Positions 1 through 10,363 of a DNA stretch of 64,000 nt are shown here, in pieces. The stretch's first letter is position 1; each line of letters begins with the position of its first letter. The DNA comes from Asterias amurensis (lineage: Eukaryota; Echinodermata; Asteroidea; Forcipulatida; Asteriidae). The stretch lies in the NCBI RefSeq assembly GCF_032118995.1, contig NC_092652.1, positions 20,134,544 through 20,198,543 on the forward strand, in the 5' to 3' direction. A program made the translations under genes and the position numbers. A model generated the notes under the pieces. The model saw nothing but the letters and a program-made list of their open reading frames with translations. It was not told the DNA's origin and did no database searches.

Positions 1-178
1 ATACACCATCAAAATGCTCAAGAAACCTTCTCTTAAATTCTGAGTCCACATTTTGGTATTACTATTTAAAACTGATTTTTTTTTCTGTTTTTGTTATTCT
101 TTTAATCTTTTAAAATATCGAATAACCTCAGAAACAAAACAAAAAAAACAGCTTTTTACATAATCACAATCCAGTCAC

Positions 179-558
179 CCTAGTAATAATGTGAATTTAT
201 TATCATAGCCATGATCCTCTGTCATTTTCTTGTAGAAGCTTGTGGGTGGACGGGCTGCGGTGTTGGGGTGACTCAGAGCCTCCTTGATGGAAGCGAAGCT
301 GTTGACGACCACCACCAATGTACCGCCTAGATTCATACTAAACACCGGTCCGTAGGTCTCAGCCAGTCGGGTTAAGTTCTTGTACTCGTCCCCGGCCGAG
401 ATGAGATTTGGGAAGTAGCCAAGAAGGGGCCATCCAGTCGGGCCGGGAGGAAGGTTCCTCGGCCGTCGGTAAAACCATGTAGCTATGAAGAGAGCTGCCA
501 ACCCAACCAGTACTGACTTGACAGTCAATAGGGTAAAAATCACATCAAGAAACGCCAT
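179..558 (-). CDS. Cytochrome P450 (CYP2 clan), first coding exon only
   Basis: This exon encodes a microsomal P450 N-terminus: a hydrophobic membrane anchor (about residues 10-30), basic residues (FYRRPR), the proline-rich hinge PPGPTGWPLLGY, then the start of the catalytic domain to SFYKKMTEDH. The start at 558 matches the MAFL start of the neighbouring complete P450 at 3100. Residues 11-113 differ from that gene at only about five positions, so the two exons are recent duplicates facing away from each other. The first ten residues, and everything after KKMT, differ. The donor site used by the neighbour is not present here; the best alternative (after 179) is in another phase. Exons 2 and 3 would lie left of the window. 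It may be a live gene with a changed splice site or a dead exon copy. Confidence 0.75.
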
Positions 559-752
559 GGTTATGTTCTCTGCAAATTTCAGAGCTTACAGAAATGTTAG
601 GTTTCGGAACTCATTAGGTGCACGAACAAACAATTTGGCATGTGGACCTAAGACTCTTTCATTGTTAAATTGTTTTACGGATCAACCGTGATCGAACTAT
701 ACGGCACATCTAGATAACTTGCTGATTATCTAGGGGCCTACATATTTGCTTG

Positions 753-1094
753 TTAAAGGCACTGGACACGTTTAGAAGACCAGTATTTTCACTTGATATA
801 CCACAACATTATGCATCAATAACAAACCTGAGAAAATTTGGGCTCAATATTGGTCATCGGAGTTGCAAGAGAATAATACCCTTGTTGCACTATGGTGTGC
901 TTTTAGATGCGTAATAAAGGCTTCAGCTGAAGTTTTTTTGAATTATTTTATTTGAGAGATAAATTACCTCTTTCTCAACATCTACATTACTTCAGAGACG
1001 ACCGTTTCTCACATTATACATATCAACAGCTCCCAGGTAAGTTTTTATGCTCACACTTATTTTAAGTATTACCAAAAGTGTACAGTGCCTTTAA
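753..1094. repeat. Family A mini-transposon (TTAA-flanked)
   Basis: About 340 bp bounded by TTAAAGGCACTGGACAC on the left and GTGTACAGTGCCTTTAA on the right, that is, inverted ends flanked by TTAA. The interior shows the family A landmarks seen in many copies here (AACAAACCTGTGAAAATTT-like stretch, TTGCGAGA, then TTTCTCACA). No coding capacity. Confidence 0.8.
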
Positions 1095-1269
1095 ACAGTC
1101 ACGTCCATGGCTCACGCAAACATCACGCAGTTGGGTTTTACTGCCTTGCTGAGTAAAAATAACGTTCTTGCAACAAAATAATTATAGAAATGTTGTCACA
1201 CTGACATCACAATGGGACATTATTTTGAACGCACATTGTAAAGGGGAGGTATACATTTGGCCATCACTC

Positions 1270-1644
1270 TTAAAGCCATTGGACCCTTGCGGTAAACAGT
1301 ATTGTCCAAAGGCCCACACTTCGTGTATCACAACTTATACATAAAAATAACAAACCTGTGAAAATTTAGGCTAAATCAGTCATCGGAGTCGGGAGAAATT
1401 AACGGGAAAACCGACCTTTGTTTCCGCACGTTTCGCCGTGTCATGACATGTGTTACTATAATCCGTAATTCTCGTTGTCGAGAATTGATAATTGTTTTAA
1501 TGTTTTCTCACAAAGTAAAGCATTTCATAGAATAATATTTCTAGAGAAGTCTTTTACCATTACCTTCTGTAAACCCTGAAAGTTATTTGTAAATCTGTGA
1601 ACTTTTATTTGTTTATCTGTTCCGAAAGTGTATAATGGCTTTAA
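1270..1644. repeat. Family B mini-transposon
   Basis: About 375 bp with ends TTAAAGCCATTGGAC and AGTGTATAATGGCTTTAA. The interior has a characteristic TTTCGCCGTGTCATGACATG segment. Two further copies are at 32317-32687 and 46519-46891. Non-coding; TTAA at both ends. Confidence 0.8.
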
Positions 1645-2309
1645 AAGCTAATCGCAGTACATGTATACAAAACTATTGGTCAGAAGCCTACGGCAGCTCT
1701 CGATTATAAAGTGTTTTGAGAAACATTTCACTTTGAATAATGTTGTTATTAAAAATAAAGATCAGTTTTAATGTCCAAAAATTTGAATCTAAGACAGATT
1801 TATAGCTCCGGATTTTCGACGACTATCCCCCAAAACCCGACCACCCTTTGAAATGAAATGGCCATGCAGTAAATAAGCTAAGGAGACTCTCCATATAGAG
1901 TGCAGTTGTGGTATGATCTGGCAATTATAGAATGGCAACAACTGAACGGTTCTGGTCGGTATGAAATAAAAATGTTGCCCCAACCTGCGAAACAGTTCAG
2001 TTATTCAATAATGTAAATAGTAGTGCGTCAGCAACTTTTCATAATTATTAACAATGACGTTGCTGCGGGGCTGGCCTACCCGGGGTGGGGGGGGGGGGGC
2101 AGGGGTCATGAAAATGCCTCGCTATGCCAGACATGCTTCAGTTCACTTCCAATTTTGTGTACTTCCGATGTTGTGTAGATACGTGAATGCTGCAAACACT
2201 GTGTATTAAGGGGCAGCCAAACAATAGGTGGTATATCTTTTGATATCTGTGAATGTCTCGGTCGAACGTTCAGCCTTGACTTTCTGGCACAAATTTGTTG
2301 TAAGTTGTA

Positions 2310-2458
2310 GGTGGATTTCACAAAGTGTCAGGGCTAGTCTTTTCTCCAGTAAAGACGAGCGCCCTAACTTATAAGGACCAGCCTGAAGTTTTTAATCTCC
2401 TACGACTAGTCCTTTTGGAGCTGTTAGTTAGGACTGAGTCTTGAATTCTTTGTGAACT
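2310..2458. repeat. Short inverted-repeat element
   Basis: About 150 bp with imperfect inverted ends around TTTCACAAAG on the left and CTTTGTGAAC on the right; the internal AGTCCT/AGGACT words are also inverted. Resembles a small MITE. Only one copy was noticed in the window. Confidence 0.4.
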
Positions 2459-2543
2459 CGACTGTCGTAGGGAAATCTGTCTGGGGGGGAGATTCAAGAG
2501 AGGGCGCTATATATCAGAAGAAATTAGGCATCGATGTACTAAT

Positions 2544-2784
2544 GGGTGCGTTCGATAAGATTCCCACCCCAGTCTGCCCCTGCTTGGTACGTTCGAATAG
2601 CTTTGACATCATTTCAGGAGCTCCCCCGGGTCAGCCCCAAGTGTGGAGTGTGTCACTTGGGGATGGCCCCAGGTGTATGGCGTCACCACGAGAGGGCGAG
2701 TGTTATCGTTCGATTAGCTCTTGTCATGGGCTCACATGAGTGAGCACCGAGGAGTCAACAAAGGGAAGCTAATCGAACGCAACC
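2544..2784. repeat. MITE with GGGTGCGTTCGAT ends
   Basis: About 240 bp. The left end GGGTGCGTTCGATAAG pairs with the right end AAGCTAATCGAACGCAACC. The same TGCGTTCG-TTAGCT end motif is found on the palindrome at 23156-23288. No coding sequence. Confidence 0.6.
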
Positions 2785-3043
2785 TTTGCGATTATTGACT
2801 TTGTTGTATGTTCGTGTTGACCTGTGACCCATCAACAATGAAGGCGACTGGGTACTATTCCTTCCTCCATGGTACCACCAGGTACGATTGTCTGCTCATT
2901 GTATGCTGTGAACTACAATCTGCGTTGTCCGTAGCTTATAGTCTACCCCTGGTGCTATACAAATAGATCTTTGGTAAATGAGCCATGGGGGAAGAAAATT
3001 ATCTGTAGTAAAGCGGTTAATGTTCACAGGGGTGGTGCACAGG

Positions 3044-3049
3044 TATATA
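3044..3049 (+). promoter_or_regulatory. TATA-like box of the P450 gene
   Basis: TATATA lies 51-56 bases before the ATG at 3100, which suits a core promoter with a very short 5' UTR. It is the only such box close to the start; its use is inferred. Confidence 0.45.
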
Positions 3050-3099
3050 CCTTTTGACTTCTGAACCGCAACTGCTAGGTCTGAATTACACAGAAAAAC

Positions 3100-5454
3100 A
3101 TGGCATTTCTACTTGGGATTAGTAGCTCATTGACTGTCAAGTCAGTACTGGTTGGGTTGATAGCTCTCTTCATAGCTACATGGTTTTACCGACGGCCGAG
3201 GAACCTTCCTCCCGGCCCGACTGGATGGCCCCTTCTTGGCTACCTCCCAAATCTCATCTCGGCCGGGGACGAGTACAAGAGCTTAACCCGACTGGCTAAG
3301 ACCTACGGACCGGTGTTTAGTATGAATCTAGGCGGTACATTGGTGGTGGTCGTCAACAGCTTTGCTTCCATCAAGGAGGCTCTGAGTCACCCCAACACCG
3401 CAGCCCGTCCACCCACAAGCTTCTACAAGAAAATGACAGATGATCCAGATGCACTGAGTAAGATTTGATAATAATTTCCAAACATACCTCAGTGTCAGCG
3501 AACAAAGAAATAATATTTACACGAACAAATTCCTTGCGACGGCACAAATTTACCGAAAGATTTCCATAAATATTACAGATTTGCCGAGAATGATCGCAAA
3601 TAAATATACTTAAACAAAGTTGTTTAGACCAAAACAGTTATGTACGCACGTAAGACACTGCTCTAGAGTTGCAAGGGTCGTGGGTTCGAATTCCACCCGT
3701 GTTTTATTCCTGTGATATTTGTTTCAAGGGCTCGGTAAAGTACTGAGTGTGCAGTGCTAACACACATCGGTGTATGGGCAAAAAAACAAAAACAAAATTA
3801 TATTCTTTTGGCCGATGCAAATTTAACATCTATTATAAAATTATATCTTTGTGGTACCCGCTGTCATAACATAATTTGAACTGCCTCTAGCTACCGGGCA
3901 ACCTCGGTAGTCTAGTTGGTAAGATACTGCTCTAGAATTGCAACTGTCTTGAGTTCGAACCCCACCCGATTATGCCGGTGATATTATTTCCCAAGACTCG
4001 GGAAAGTACTGATTATACAGTGCTTCACACATCGGTGTGTGGGTAAAAACCAGAATTAATAACATTTACAAAGTCGTATTTTTTCGTTCTTATCAGGTGT
4101 AGTTACCGCTTCTGGTGACAGCTGGTCTCAGCAGAGGAAGTTTTGTCTGTCAGTACTGAGAGGGTTGGGCGTGTGGAGGTCAAGCTTCGAGGACGCCATC
4201 GCTACCGAGGCAGGATGCCTCATCAACAGTATCAAGGAACACGAGGGGAACCCATTCAATCCAGCTCATTTGTTAAGTAATGCCGTCTCGAATGTCATCT
4301 GCTCCGTTACCCTGGGTAAAAGATTCGACTACTCTGATCCAAAGTTCCAGCAACTGTTGAAGTCAATTACCCGTATCTTTGAAATGTGTGAAGGTGGAGA
4401 TGTTTACACGTACCTACCCATCATGGAATATCTGTCCTTCACGTCAACTTTCAAGGAACTAGAAAGTAACACACGCTCGATTACCGAGTTCCTCCGGGAA
4501 AGCGTGGAAAACCACCAAAGCAATTTAGATGTCGACAACCCGAAAGATTTCATCGATGTCTTCCTCAGAGAGATCCACGACAACGAGACTAAGAATATAA
4601 AGAGTTACATTACCAAAAACAACATGTTGCTGACGTGTTTTGACCTCTTTACAGCCGGAACAGAGACTTCGTCAACCACCCTCCGCTGGGCTCTGCTGTA
4701 CATGGTGGCCTACCCTAAGGTACAAGCAAAAATACAGCAGGAAATAGATGACAGCGTGGGTAGAAATCGTCTTCCACGCCTCGCAGACAAACCTCAGCTG
4801 CCATACACTGAGGCGACCATCCTTGAGGTGCAGCGTCTGGCGTCCATTGCGGCTCTTGGCGTTACCCACATGTTCTCCAAGGACACCAACCTACTCGGCT
4901 TCGATATCCCCGAGGGGACACGGCTTCTTACGAATCTTTGGGCCGTAAGTCGCGATCCATCCATCTGGTCCGCTCCAGAAGAATTTAAACCGGAGAGATT
5001 TCTTGACGAAGCTGGTTCCTTGAAGCCAAGGGAGGAGCATCTGCCTTTTGCTTCAGGTAAATTTTCAGCTCGAACAATCCAATGTTATCCCATCAGCAAA
5101 TAATATTTGCATTGATTGAACATCGGGAGAAAGCCCAGTAGACAAAACAAAACTTAATTACGGAACACAAGACTTTGCCAAAGATGGTTCTTCGGAAATA
5201 ATTCTTTTATAATTAGCATTGTGAACATTTTGATACCAACTTAATTTGGTATTGTTCTTGTTTCCCTTGCAGGTCGCCGGGTGTGTCTAGGAGAGCAACT
5301 TGCCAAGATGGAGCTGTTCATCTTCTTCTCACATTTACTGCATCAGTTTTCCTTCAAGAAACCCGATGAATCTCAACCTTTATCTTTCGAAGCTGTCAAC
5401 GGCCTCGCGCTGACTCCGATTCCATTCGAAGTCTGTGCCATTCCTAGAGAGTAA
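3100..5454 (+). CDS. Cytochrome P450, CYP2 clan, complete (3 exons, 499 aa)
   Basis: Exons 3100-3457, 4097-5056 and 5273-5454 join in frame at GT/AG sites and give 499 residues, normal for microsomal CYP2-clan enzymes. These haem-thiolate monooxygenases of the endoplasmic reticulum oxidise lipophilic substrates with electrons from P450 reductase. Visible in order: N-terminal anchor (about 10-30), PPGPTGWP hinge, C-helix WSQQR, I-helix AGTETS (306-311), K-helix EVQR as ExxR (363-366), PERF (418-421), haem loop FASGRRVCLG with the ligand Cys about 444, and C-terminal PFEVCAIPRE. All key residues are present. Intron 1 carries two SINE copies. The upstream gene at 179-558 is a divergent near-copy of exon 1. 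The exact CYP subfamily and substrate cannot be told from sequence. Confidence 0.95.
3650..3790 (+). repeat. tRNA-derived SINE, copy in P450 intron 1 (head truncated)
   Basis: Contains a B-box-like GGGTTCGAATTCC, followed by the family tail (CTCGGTAAAGTACTGAGTGT, ACACATCGGTGTATGGG) and an A-rich end. The A-box end is eroded. Same family as 3888-4052, 33652-34015 and, inverted, 43640-43875. Confidence 0.65.
3888..4052 (+). repeat. tRNA-derived SINE, second copy in P450 intron 1
   Basis: A tRNA-like head has an A-box-like TAGTCTAGTTGGTA and a B box GAGTTCGAACCCC, then the tail ACTCGGGAAAGTACTGA and CACACATCGGTGTGTGGGTA. It is not a functional tRNA because the acceptor stem does not pair. Confidence 0.7.
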
Positions 5455-5465
5455 AAATGACTCAC

Positions 5466-5541
5466 AATAAACCCACAATCTCCTTGACCAGGAGAAATGC
5501 TAGAACAGAAGCACTGGACACTCAATTTGATGACCAATAAA
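5466..5541 (+). terminator. Polyadenylation signals of the P450 gene
   Basis: AATAAA occurs at 5466-5471 (12 bases after the stop) and again at 5536-5541. The second gives a more usual 3' UTR length. Confidence 0.55.
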
Positions 5542-5597
5542 AGTAACGTATTTTTTTTAGGAAAAGAGTACATTTCTCACTCAATGAATTGAATTCA

Positions 5598-5945
5598 TGA
5601 CCTTAGACCTCAATCTGAAAGCACACAACTTGTGCCACAAGGTTTTTTCTCTCCATTTATCTCTCGCAACTTCGACGACCAATTGAGTTCAAATTTTCAC
5701 AGGTTTGTTTATTTGTGTTAAGATACATCAAGTAAGAAGACTGGTCTTTGACAATTACCAAAGACACCAGTGCCTTTAAGTGGTGGTCCAGTGCCTTGAT
5801 GGGTGTTTTTTCTTACATTATATTCGATGACCACTTAAGCCCAAATTTTTAACAGGTTTGGTATTTCATGCATATGTTGGTATAATACACAAAGTGATAT
5901 TACTGGCCTTGACAATTACCAAACGTTTCCAGTGCCTTTTAAAAG
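5598..5945. repeat. Two truncated family A pieces in tandem
   Basis: The first piece (5598-5779) carries the CTGAAAGCACACAACTT, ATCTCTCGCAACTTCGACGA and CAGTGCCTTTAAG landmarks. A second, shorter piece (about 5800-5945) ends CCAGTGCCTTTTAA. Both look like right halves of the roughly 365-bp family A element. Confidence 0.6.
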
Positions 5946-6095
5946 GTTATTTATCAAACTGTAAGTCGCAATCGATAATACAGAAGCGCGAATGGCGGCT
6001 GTTGCCTTGACGATTAACTCTCTGCATCAAAACACTCTCACTTAAATGTCAAAAATTGGCACGTTTCTAAGAAAGAAAGAACAAAAACACAAACT

Positions 6096-6128
<33 letters not shown>

Positions 6129-6139
6129 GCACAACCCTA

Positions 6140-6250
6140 TAAAATAACAACGAAACATCAACAACAACACCGAAAACCACAACGACAAAATCGACGACGA
6201 CAACTCAGCAACAACTATACAACATTATCAACAGAAACAGATACAAAAAC
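6140..6250. repeat. CAA/ACA-rich low-complexity stretch
   Basis: Degenerate CAACAACAAC/CGACGACGAC trinucleotide run directly before a family A copy. It is preceded (6095-6125) by a C-run and an A-run. No gene. Confidence 0.6.
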
Positions 6251-6261
6251 ATCAGCAATAT

Positions 6262-6626
6262 TTAAAGGCAGTGGACACTATTGGTAATTACTCCAAATAA
6301 TCATTATCATAAAACCTTTCTCGATTACGAGTAATGGGGAGAGGTTGATAGTATAAAACATTGTGAGAAACAGCTCCCTCTGAAGTGACATAGTTTTTGA
6401 GAAAGAAGTAATTTTCCACGAATTTGATTTCGAGACCTCAGATTTAGAATTTGAGGTCTCGAAACCATGGTGCGACAAGGGTTTTTATTTCTTTCATTAA
6501 ATTTCCACACTTCGACACACAATTGAGCTCAAATTTTCACAGGTTTTTTATTTTAAGCATATGTTGAGATATACCAACTGTGAAGACGAGTCTTTGACAA
6601 ATACCAATAGTGTCCAGTGTCTTTAA
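6262..6626. repeat. Family A mini-transposon, full-length
   Basis: A good reference copy. It starts TTAAAGGCAGTGGACACTAT and ends AGTGTCCAGTGTCTTTAA. At the centre is a hairpin whose arms are GATTTCGAGACCTCA and TGAGGTCTCGAAA. Non-coding; TTAA is present at both ends, as expected of a TTAA-targeting element. Confidence 0.85.
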
Positions 6627-7025
6627 GACAACGACCATAACAACCACAACAGGTTGCCATCAGAGATAAAGAGAAGCTGAGATCACCAGGGAGCTGTGTA
6701 AGGGTTTTGTTGGTTTTTCATGAAGCTGTTGTATTTGTATTTTGATCCTACTTTTCGCGTTTTTTTGTTAGTAATATTATATATTTTGTTGCTTCTTGGT
6801 TAACAGCTTTAATCACCTTTCTTTGAAGCGTCTTAATATTTTGCGGATGTAGCACTATATAAATAATGGCAAAATGATAGCAAAATGTCATTATGCTCGT
6901 TATCATTAGGACACATTAAAAAGAATACCCTTCCTCATCCTTTTTTGAAGCCGCATCTTTTTTCTTTTTTTTTCTTTTTTTTCTTCTACATTTTGTTCGT
7001 CTTCAAAAACACAATTTTTCCTATT

Positions 7026-7445
7026 TTAAAGGATTCGGGTACTTTTTCAAAATGTCCACATGCAGATTTACATTAAACTTACATGGTTTGAAGATGATGG
7101 TACTGGAAAGTTTCCCTTCAAATATTACTAACTAAGGTTGTGTAGTTTTTGAGATATGAGTAAAACAAGTCACAAAATAATTTTGGTCTCATGAGACCAA
7201 AATTATTTCAGCATGTAAAATCCCCTTAACCAGTTATGATATTAAACCAAAACCATAGCATAACTGGTTAATACGTTTTTACATGCTAAAACTGAGACGA
7301 AAATTATTACTTTTACTCATTTCTCAAAAACAACTGTAAAATTTCAGGGGAAGCTTTCTTCTATCATAATCTTCAAACTGTGTAAGTTTAATGTAAATAT
7401 GTGGACATTGTGTTTTTTGTTAGGAAAAAGTACATAACCCTTTAA
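7026..7445. repeat. Family C palindromic mini-transposon, copy 1
   Basis: The ends read TTAAAGGATTCGGGTACTTT and AAAAAGTACATAACCCTTTAA. The core has a near-perfect palindrome around TTTTGGTCTCATGAGACCAA (about 7180-7210), then a second hairpin of AACCAGTTATG arms. TTAA flanks. Confidence 0.75.
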
Positions 7446-7805
7446 AGGGTGTATGTAACTTTTGTAGGACAAAAAAACACAATGTCCACAGATTTACACT
7501 AAACTTACATAGTTTGAAGACAATGATAGTAGAAAGCTTCCCTGAAAATATTACGTGCTGAGGTGCTGTAGTATTTGGGAAATGAGTAAAACAATGTCAT
7601 GAAAATAATTTTTGTCTCATGAGACGAAAATTATTTTAAGCATTTACAAATGTATTTTCATGACATTTTTGTACTCATTTCTCAAAAACTACAGCACCTC
7701 AGTAAGTAATATTTGAAGGGAACTTATTCCACTATTATTATCTTCAAACCCAGTAAGTTTAATGTAAATCTATGGACATTTTGAAAAAGTACCCAAATCC
7801 TTTAA
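7442..7805. repeat. Family C mini-transposon, copy 2
   Basis: Abuts copy 1 by sharing the TTAA at 7442-7445. The core is TTTTTGTCTCATGAGACGAA, close to copy 1 but changed. It ends AAGTACCCAAATCCTTTAA and shares that TTAA with the next element. Confidence 0.75.
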
Positions 7806-8190
7806 AAAGGGAACACGTTGCCTTGGATCGGTCGATTTGGTCTTTGAAAAGCGTTTGTAACCGTTTGTTAAAAAATGCATATGGTTAGAAAGATGTTGTA
7901 AAAGTAGAATACAATGATTCATACAAACATGCCTCGAAATTGCACGGTTTTCCCTTTACCTCGTCGACTAACACGGTCGGCCATTTATGGGAGTCAAATT
8001 TTTGACTCCCATAAATGGCCGACCGTGTTAGTAAGAAGAAAACCACGCAATTTCGAGGCAAATTTGTGTGGATCATTGTATTCTACTTCTAAAACATCTT
8101 TCCAATCATATGCATTTTATAACAAACGGTTACAAACGCTTTTTATAGACCAACTCGTCCGATCAAAGGCAACGTGTTCCTTCAACTTGC
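7802..8190. repeat. Family D foldback mini-transposon
   Basis: Ends GGGAACACGTTGCCTTGGAT and AAAGGCAACGTGTTCC. Almost the whole 380 bp is an inverted repeat; the centre reads GGCCATTTATGGGAGTCAAA followed by its reverse complement. A short deleted copy is at 56050-56194. Transcription would give a long double-stranded hairpin. Confidence 0.8.
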
Positions 8191-8235
8191 CATAGCCTTT
8201 TAAGAACATGTAACTTCGTAAAGTAAGTTATGACT

Positions 8236-8608
8236 TTAAGGACGGTGGGCACTATTGGTAATTGTCAAATACCAGTCTTCTCACTTGATCTCAACATATG
8301 CATACAACATTAAACCTGTGAAAATTTAAGCTCGATTGGTCGTCGAAGTTGCGAGATAATAATGAAAGAAAAAACACCCTTGTCACACAAAGTTGTGTGC
8401 TTCCAGATGCTTGATTTCGAGACCTCAAGGTCTCGAAATCAAAATCGTGGAAAATTACTTCTTTCTCGAAAACTAGATACGCCACTTCAGAGGGAGCTGT
8501 TTCTCACAAAGTTTTATACTATCAACCTCTCCCCAGTACTCGTTACCAAGTGGGGTTTTATGCTGATAACTATTTTGAGTAATTACCAATAGTGTCCACT
8601 GCCTTTAA
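8236..8608. repeat. Family A mini-transposon, full-length
   Basis: Opposite orientation to 6262-6626. Starts TTAAGGACGGTGGGCACTAT and ends TAGTGTCCACTGCCTTTAA; central hairpin of TTTCGAGACCTCA-type arms at about 8413-8440. Confidence 0.8.
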
Positions 8609-8904
8609 AACTGAAGAATTTGTAGCTAGATTGAAATACAATTTTTTTTTATTTAGCCACCATTTTGAAAGAAATAACAAGAATAAAATCAAAGAATAAA
8701 AAAAACCTTCATCCTACTGTTTTGGGGGAAAAACCCGGACGATCAACTGGTAGTTTTTGTAACGTGGTCCTATGTCATTTTGTTAAATATTTATTGGTTT
8801 ATTTCATAAAAAAAACAAAGGAATGTACAGTATGACAACCGATATGGTTGAGTTGCACTAGAACATGTACAGTATAAAAAAAGGGTAAGCGGTAAAAACA
8901 CACG

Positions 8905-9268
8905 TTAAAGGATTCGGGTACTTTTCAAAATGTCCACAGATTTACATTAAACTTACAGGGTTTGAAGATAATGGTAGTGGAAAGATTCCATTCGAATAAA
9001 CTAAGGTTGTGTAGTTTTTGAGAAATGAGTAAAACAAGTCACAAAATCATTTTGGTCTACCTCATGAGACCAACATTATTTTAGCATGTAAAATCCCCTT
9101 AACCTGATATTATGCCAAAACCATATAGTATAACTGGTTACCCTGAGACGAAAATTATTACTTTTTACCCATTTCTCAAAAACTACAGCACCTCAGTAAG
9201 TAAAATTTCAAGGGAAGCTTTCTACTATCATAATCTTCAAACTGTGTAGGTTTAATGTAAATCTGTGA
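8905..9268. repeat. Family C mini-transposon, right end lost
   Basis: Starts TTAAAGGATTCGGGTACTTT and contains the family C core (GGTCTACCTCATGAGACC, with an insertion). The right end stops after AATGTAAATCTGTG without the expected terminal repeat. Confidence 0.7.
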
Positions 9269-9474
9269 CGTCAGTGAGCTCTGAACAATGCCCTCATTAA
9301 CGTCCAAGGAAAGACTCTTTGAATAGACCCGTTTCCCGTAAAATGCAAACCGGAAACCATGCGTACAGAGTACTGGCTTGGTTTAAAGCCATTATAAAAT
9401 TTCGGAACAGAAAAAAAATAAGGGAATCAATGTGTGGTGATGAAGAGGTTTTCAGTAAGTGGTTTAATCCCAAC

Positions 9475-9538
9475 GAGGCCTGGTTCTTGATAATTTTACC
9501 GAGACGAAGTCGAGGTAAATTATCAAGAACCAGGCCTC
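9475..9538. repeat. 64-bp near-perfect hairpin
   Basis: The arms GAGGCCTGGTTCTTGATAAT... and its reverse complement (25-26 bp, one bulge) flank a 13-base loop GAGACGAAGTCGA. Size and shape are like a microRNA precursor, but also like the core of a palindromic mobile element. Confidence 0.75.
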
Positions 9539-9559
9539 TAGTTATAAACTGATTCAACA

Positions 9560-10350
9560 CTTTGATTCCCGTTCATAAATACCTTTTCGGTAAAAAAAAC
9601 ATCAACACTTTTTGGTCAAAAAGTAAAACAAATGCACAAATTGAAATTGTTCACAATGATTTCTTTCAACACAACACCCCTCCAGATATCAAATGGTAAA
9701 GCCCTCGGGTAAACAACTCCTTATAGGGGATGGTGTGGATTTTTTTTTTTTTTTTTTTATTAAAACATATTAAAACATTGCCCACTTATTGCTCGGGGGG
9801 GGGGGGCAAGGGGGCAGTTTCTTAGCAGGTCTGATGGGGGGATCGCCCGAACTCCGCCCCCTGCGTTACGCCAGTTTGCACTTGAACGAAGTCCACTCAC
9901 ACTGTAGCTGAATTGAATATTCAACCGCTTCACTGCTTATGCTTATGTTAGACTGAGTTTCTACCTGCTCATGTTTGTTGTGTTGTCATTTAGCCTTCGA
10001 GAAAGACTCTGCGAGGAGGGTCGAAACCTCAGACCATTCAACAACAAATTGAGCCGGTTCTGTCGAAGAGTACTGTTCGAAACGTCGAGACCAAAAGAGA
10101 TTTTACACACGGTTGTACCCGAAATTTTCTTATCCAAATTACTGTTTTGAACACAAACTAAAATCTATCTAAATAGCAAATGATAGCTAGTGACCATGCA
10201 CAAGGGACCCTTGCTAAATTGCTCTCGTGTGAAAGTGGCCTAGTGTTTGTAATTACTAAGACCAACTAATAAAGCCTGCATGCACTGGCTGCCATAATGT
10301 TCCTTTATACTCTTTGCAAAACAATCGATCAAAAAATTAAAATGTTATAC
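9560..10350. other. Intergenic stretch without a recognised gene
   Basis: Holds a T-run (about 9741-9760), a G-run (about 9797-9807) and, near 9990-10090, fragments of the GGTCGAAAC / AAACGTCGAGACC type that look repeat-derived. I see no coding exon. Confidence 0.5.
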
Positions 10351-10363
10351 TATGGAGATAGGG

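Noticed and set aside
3650-4052. tRNA genes suggested by A- and B-box matches
   Set aside because: Acceptor stems do not pair, and the same heads with the same tails recur elsewhere, so these are SINEs.
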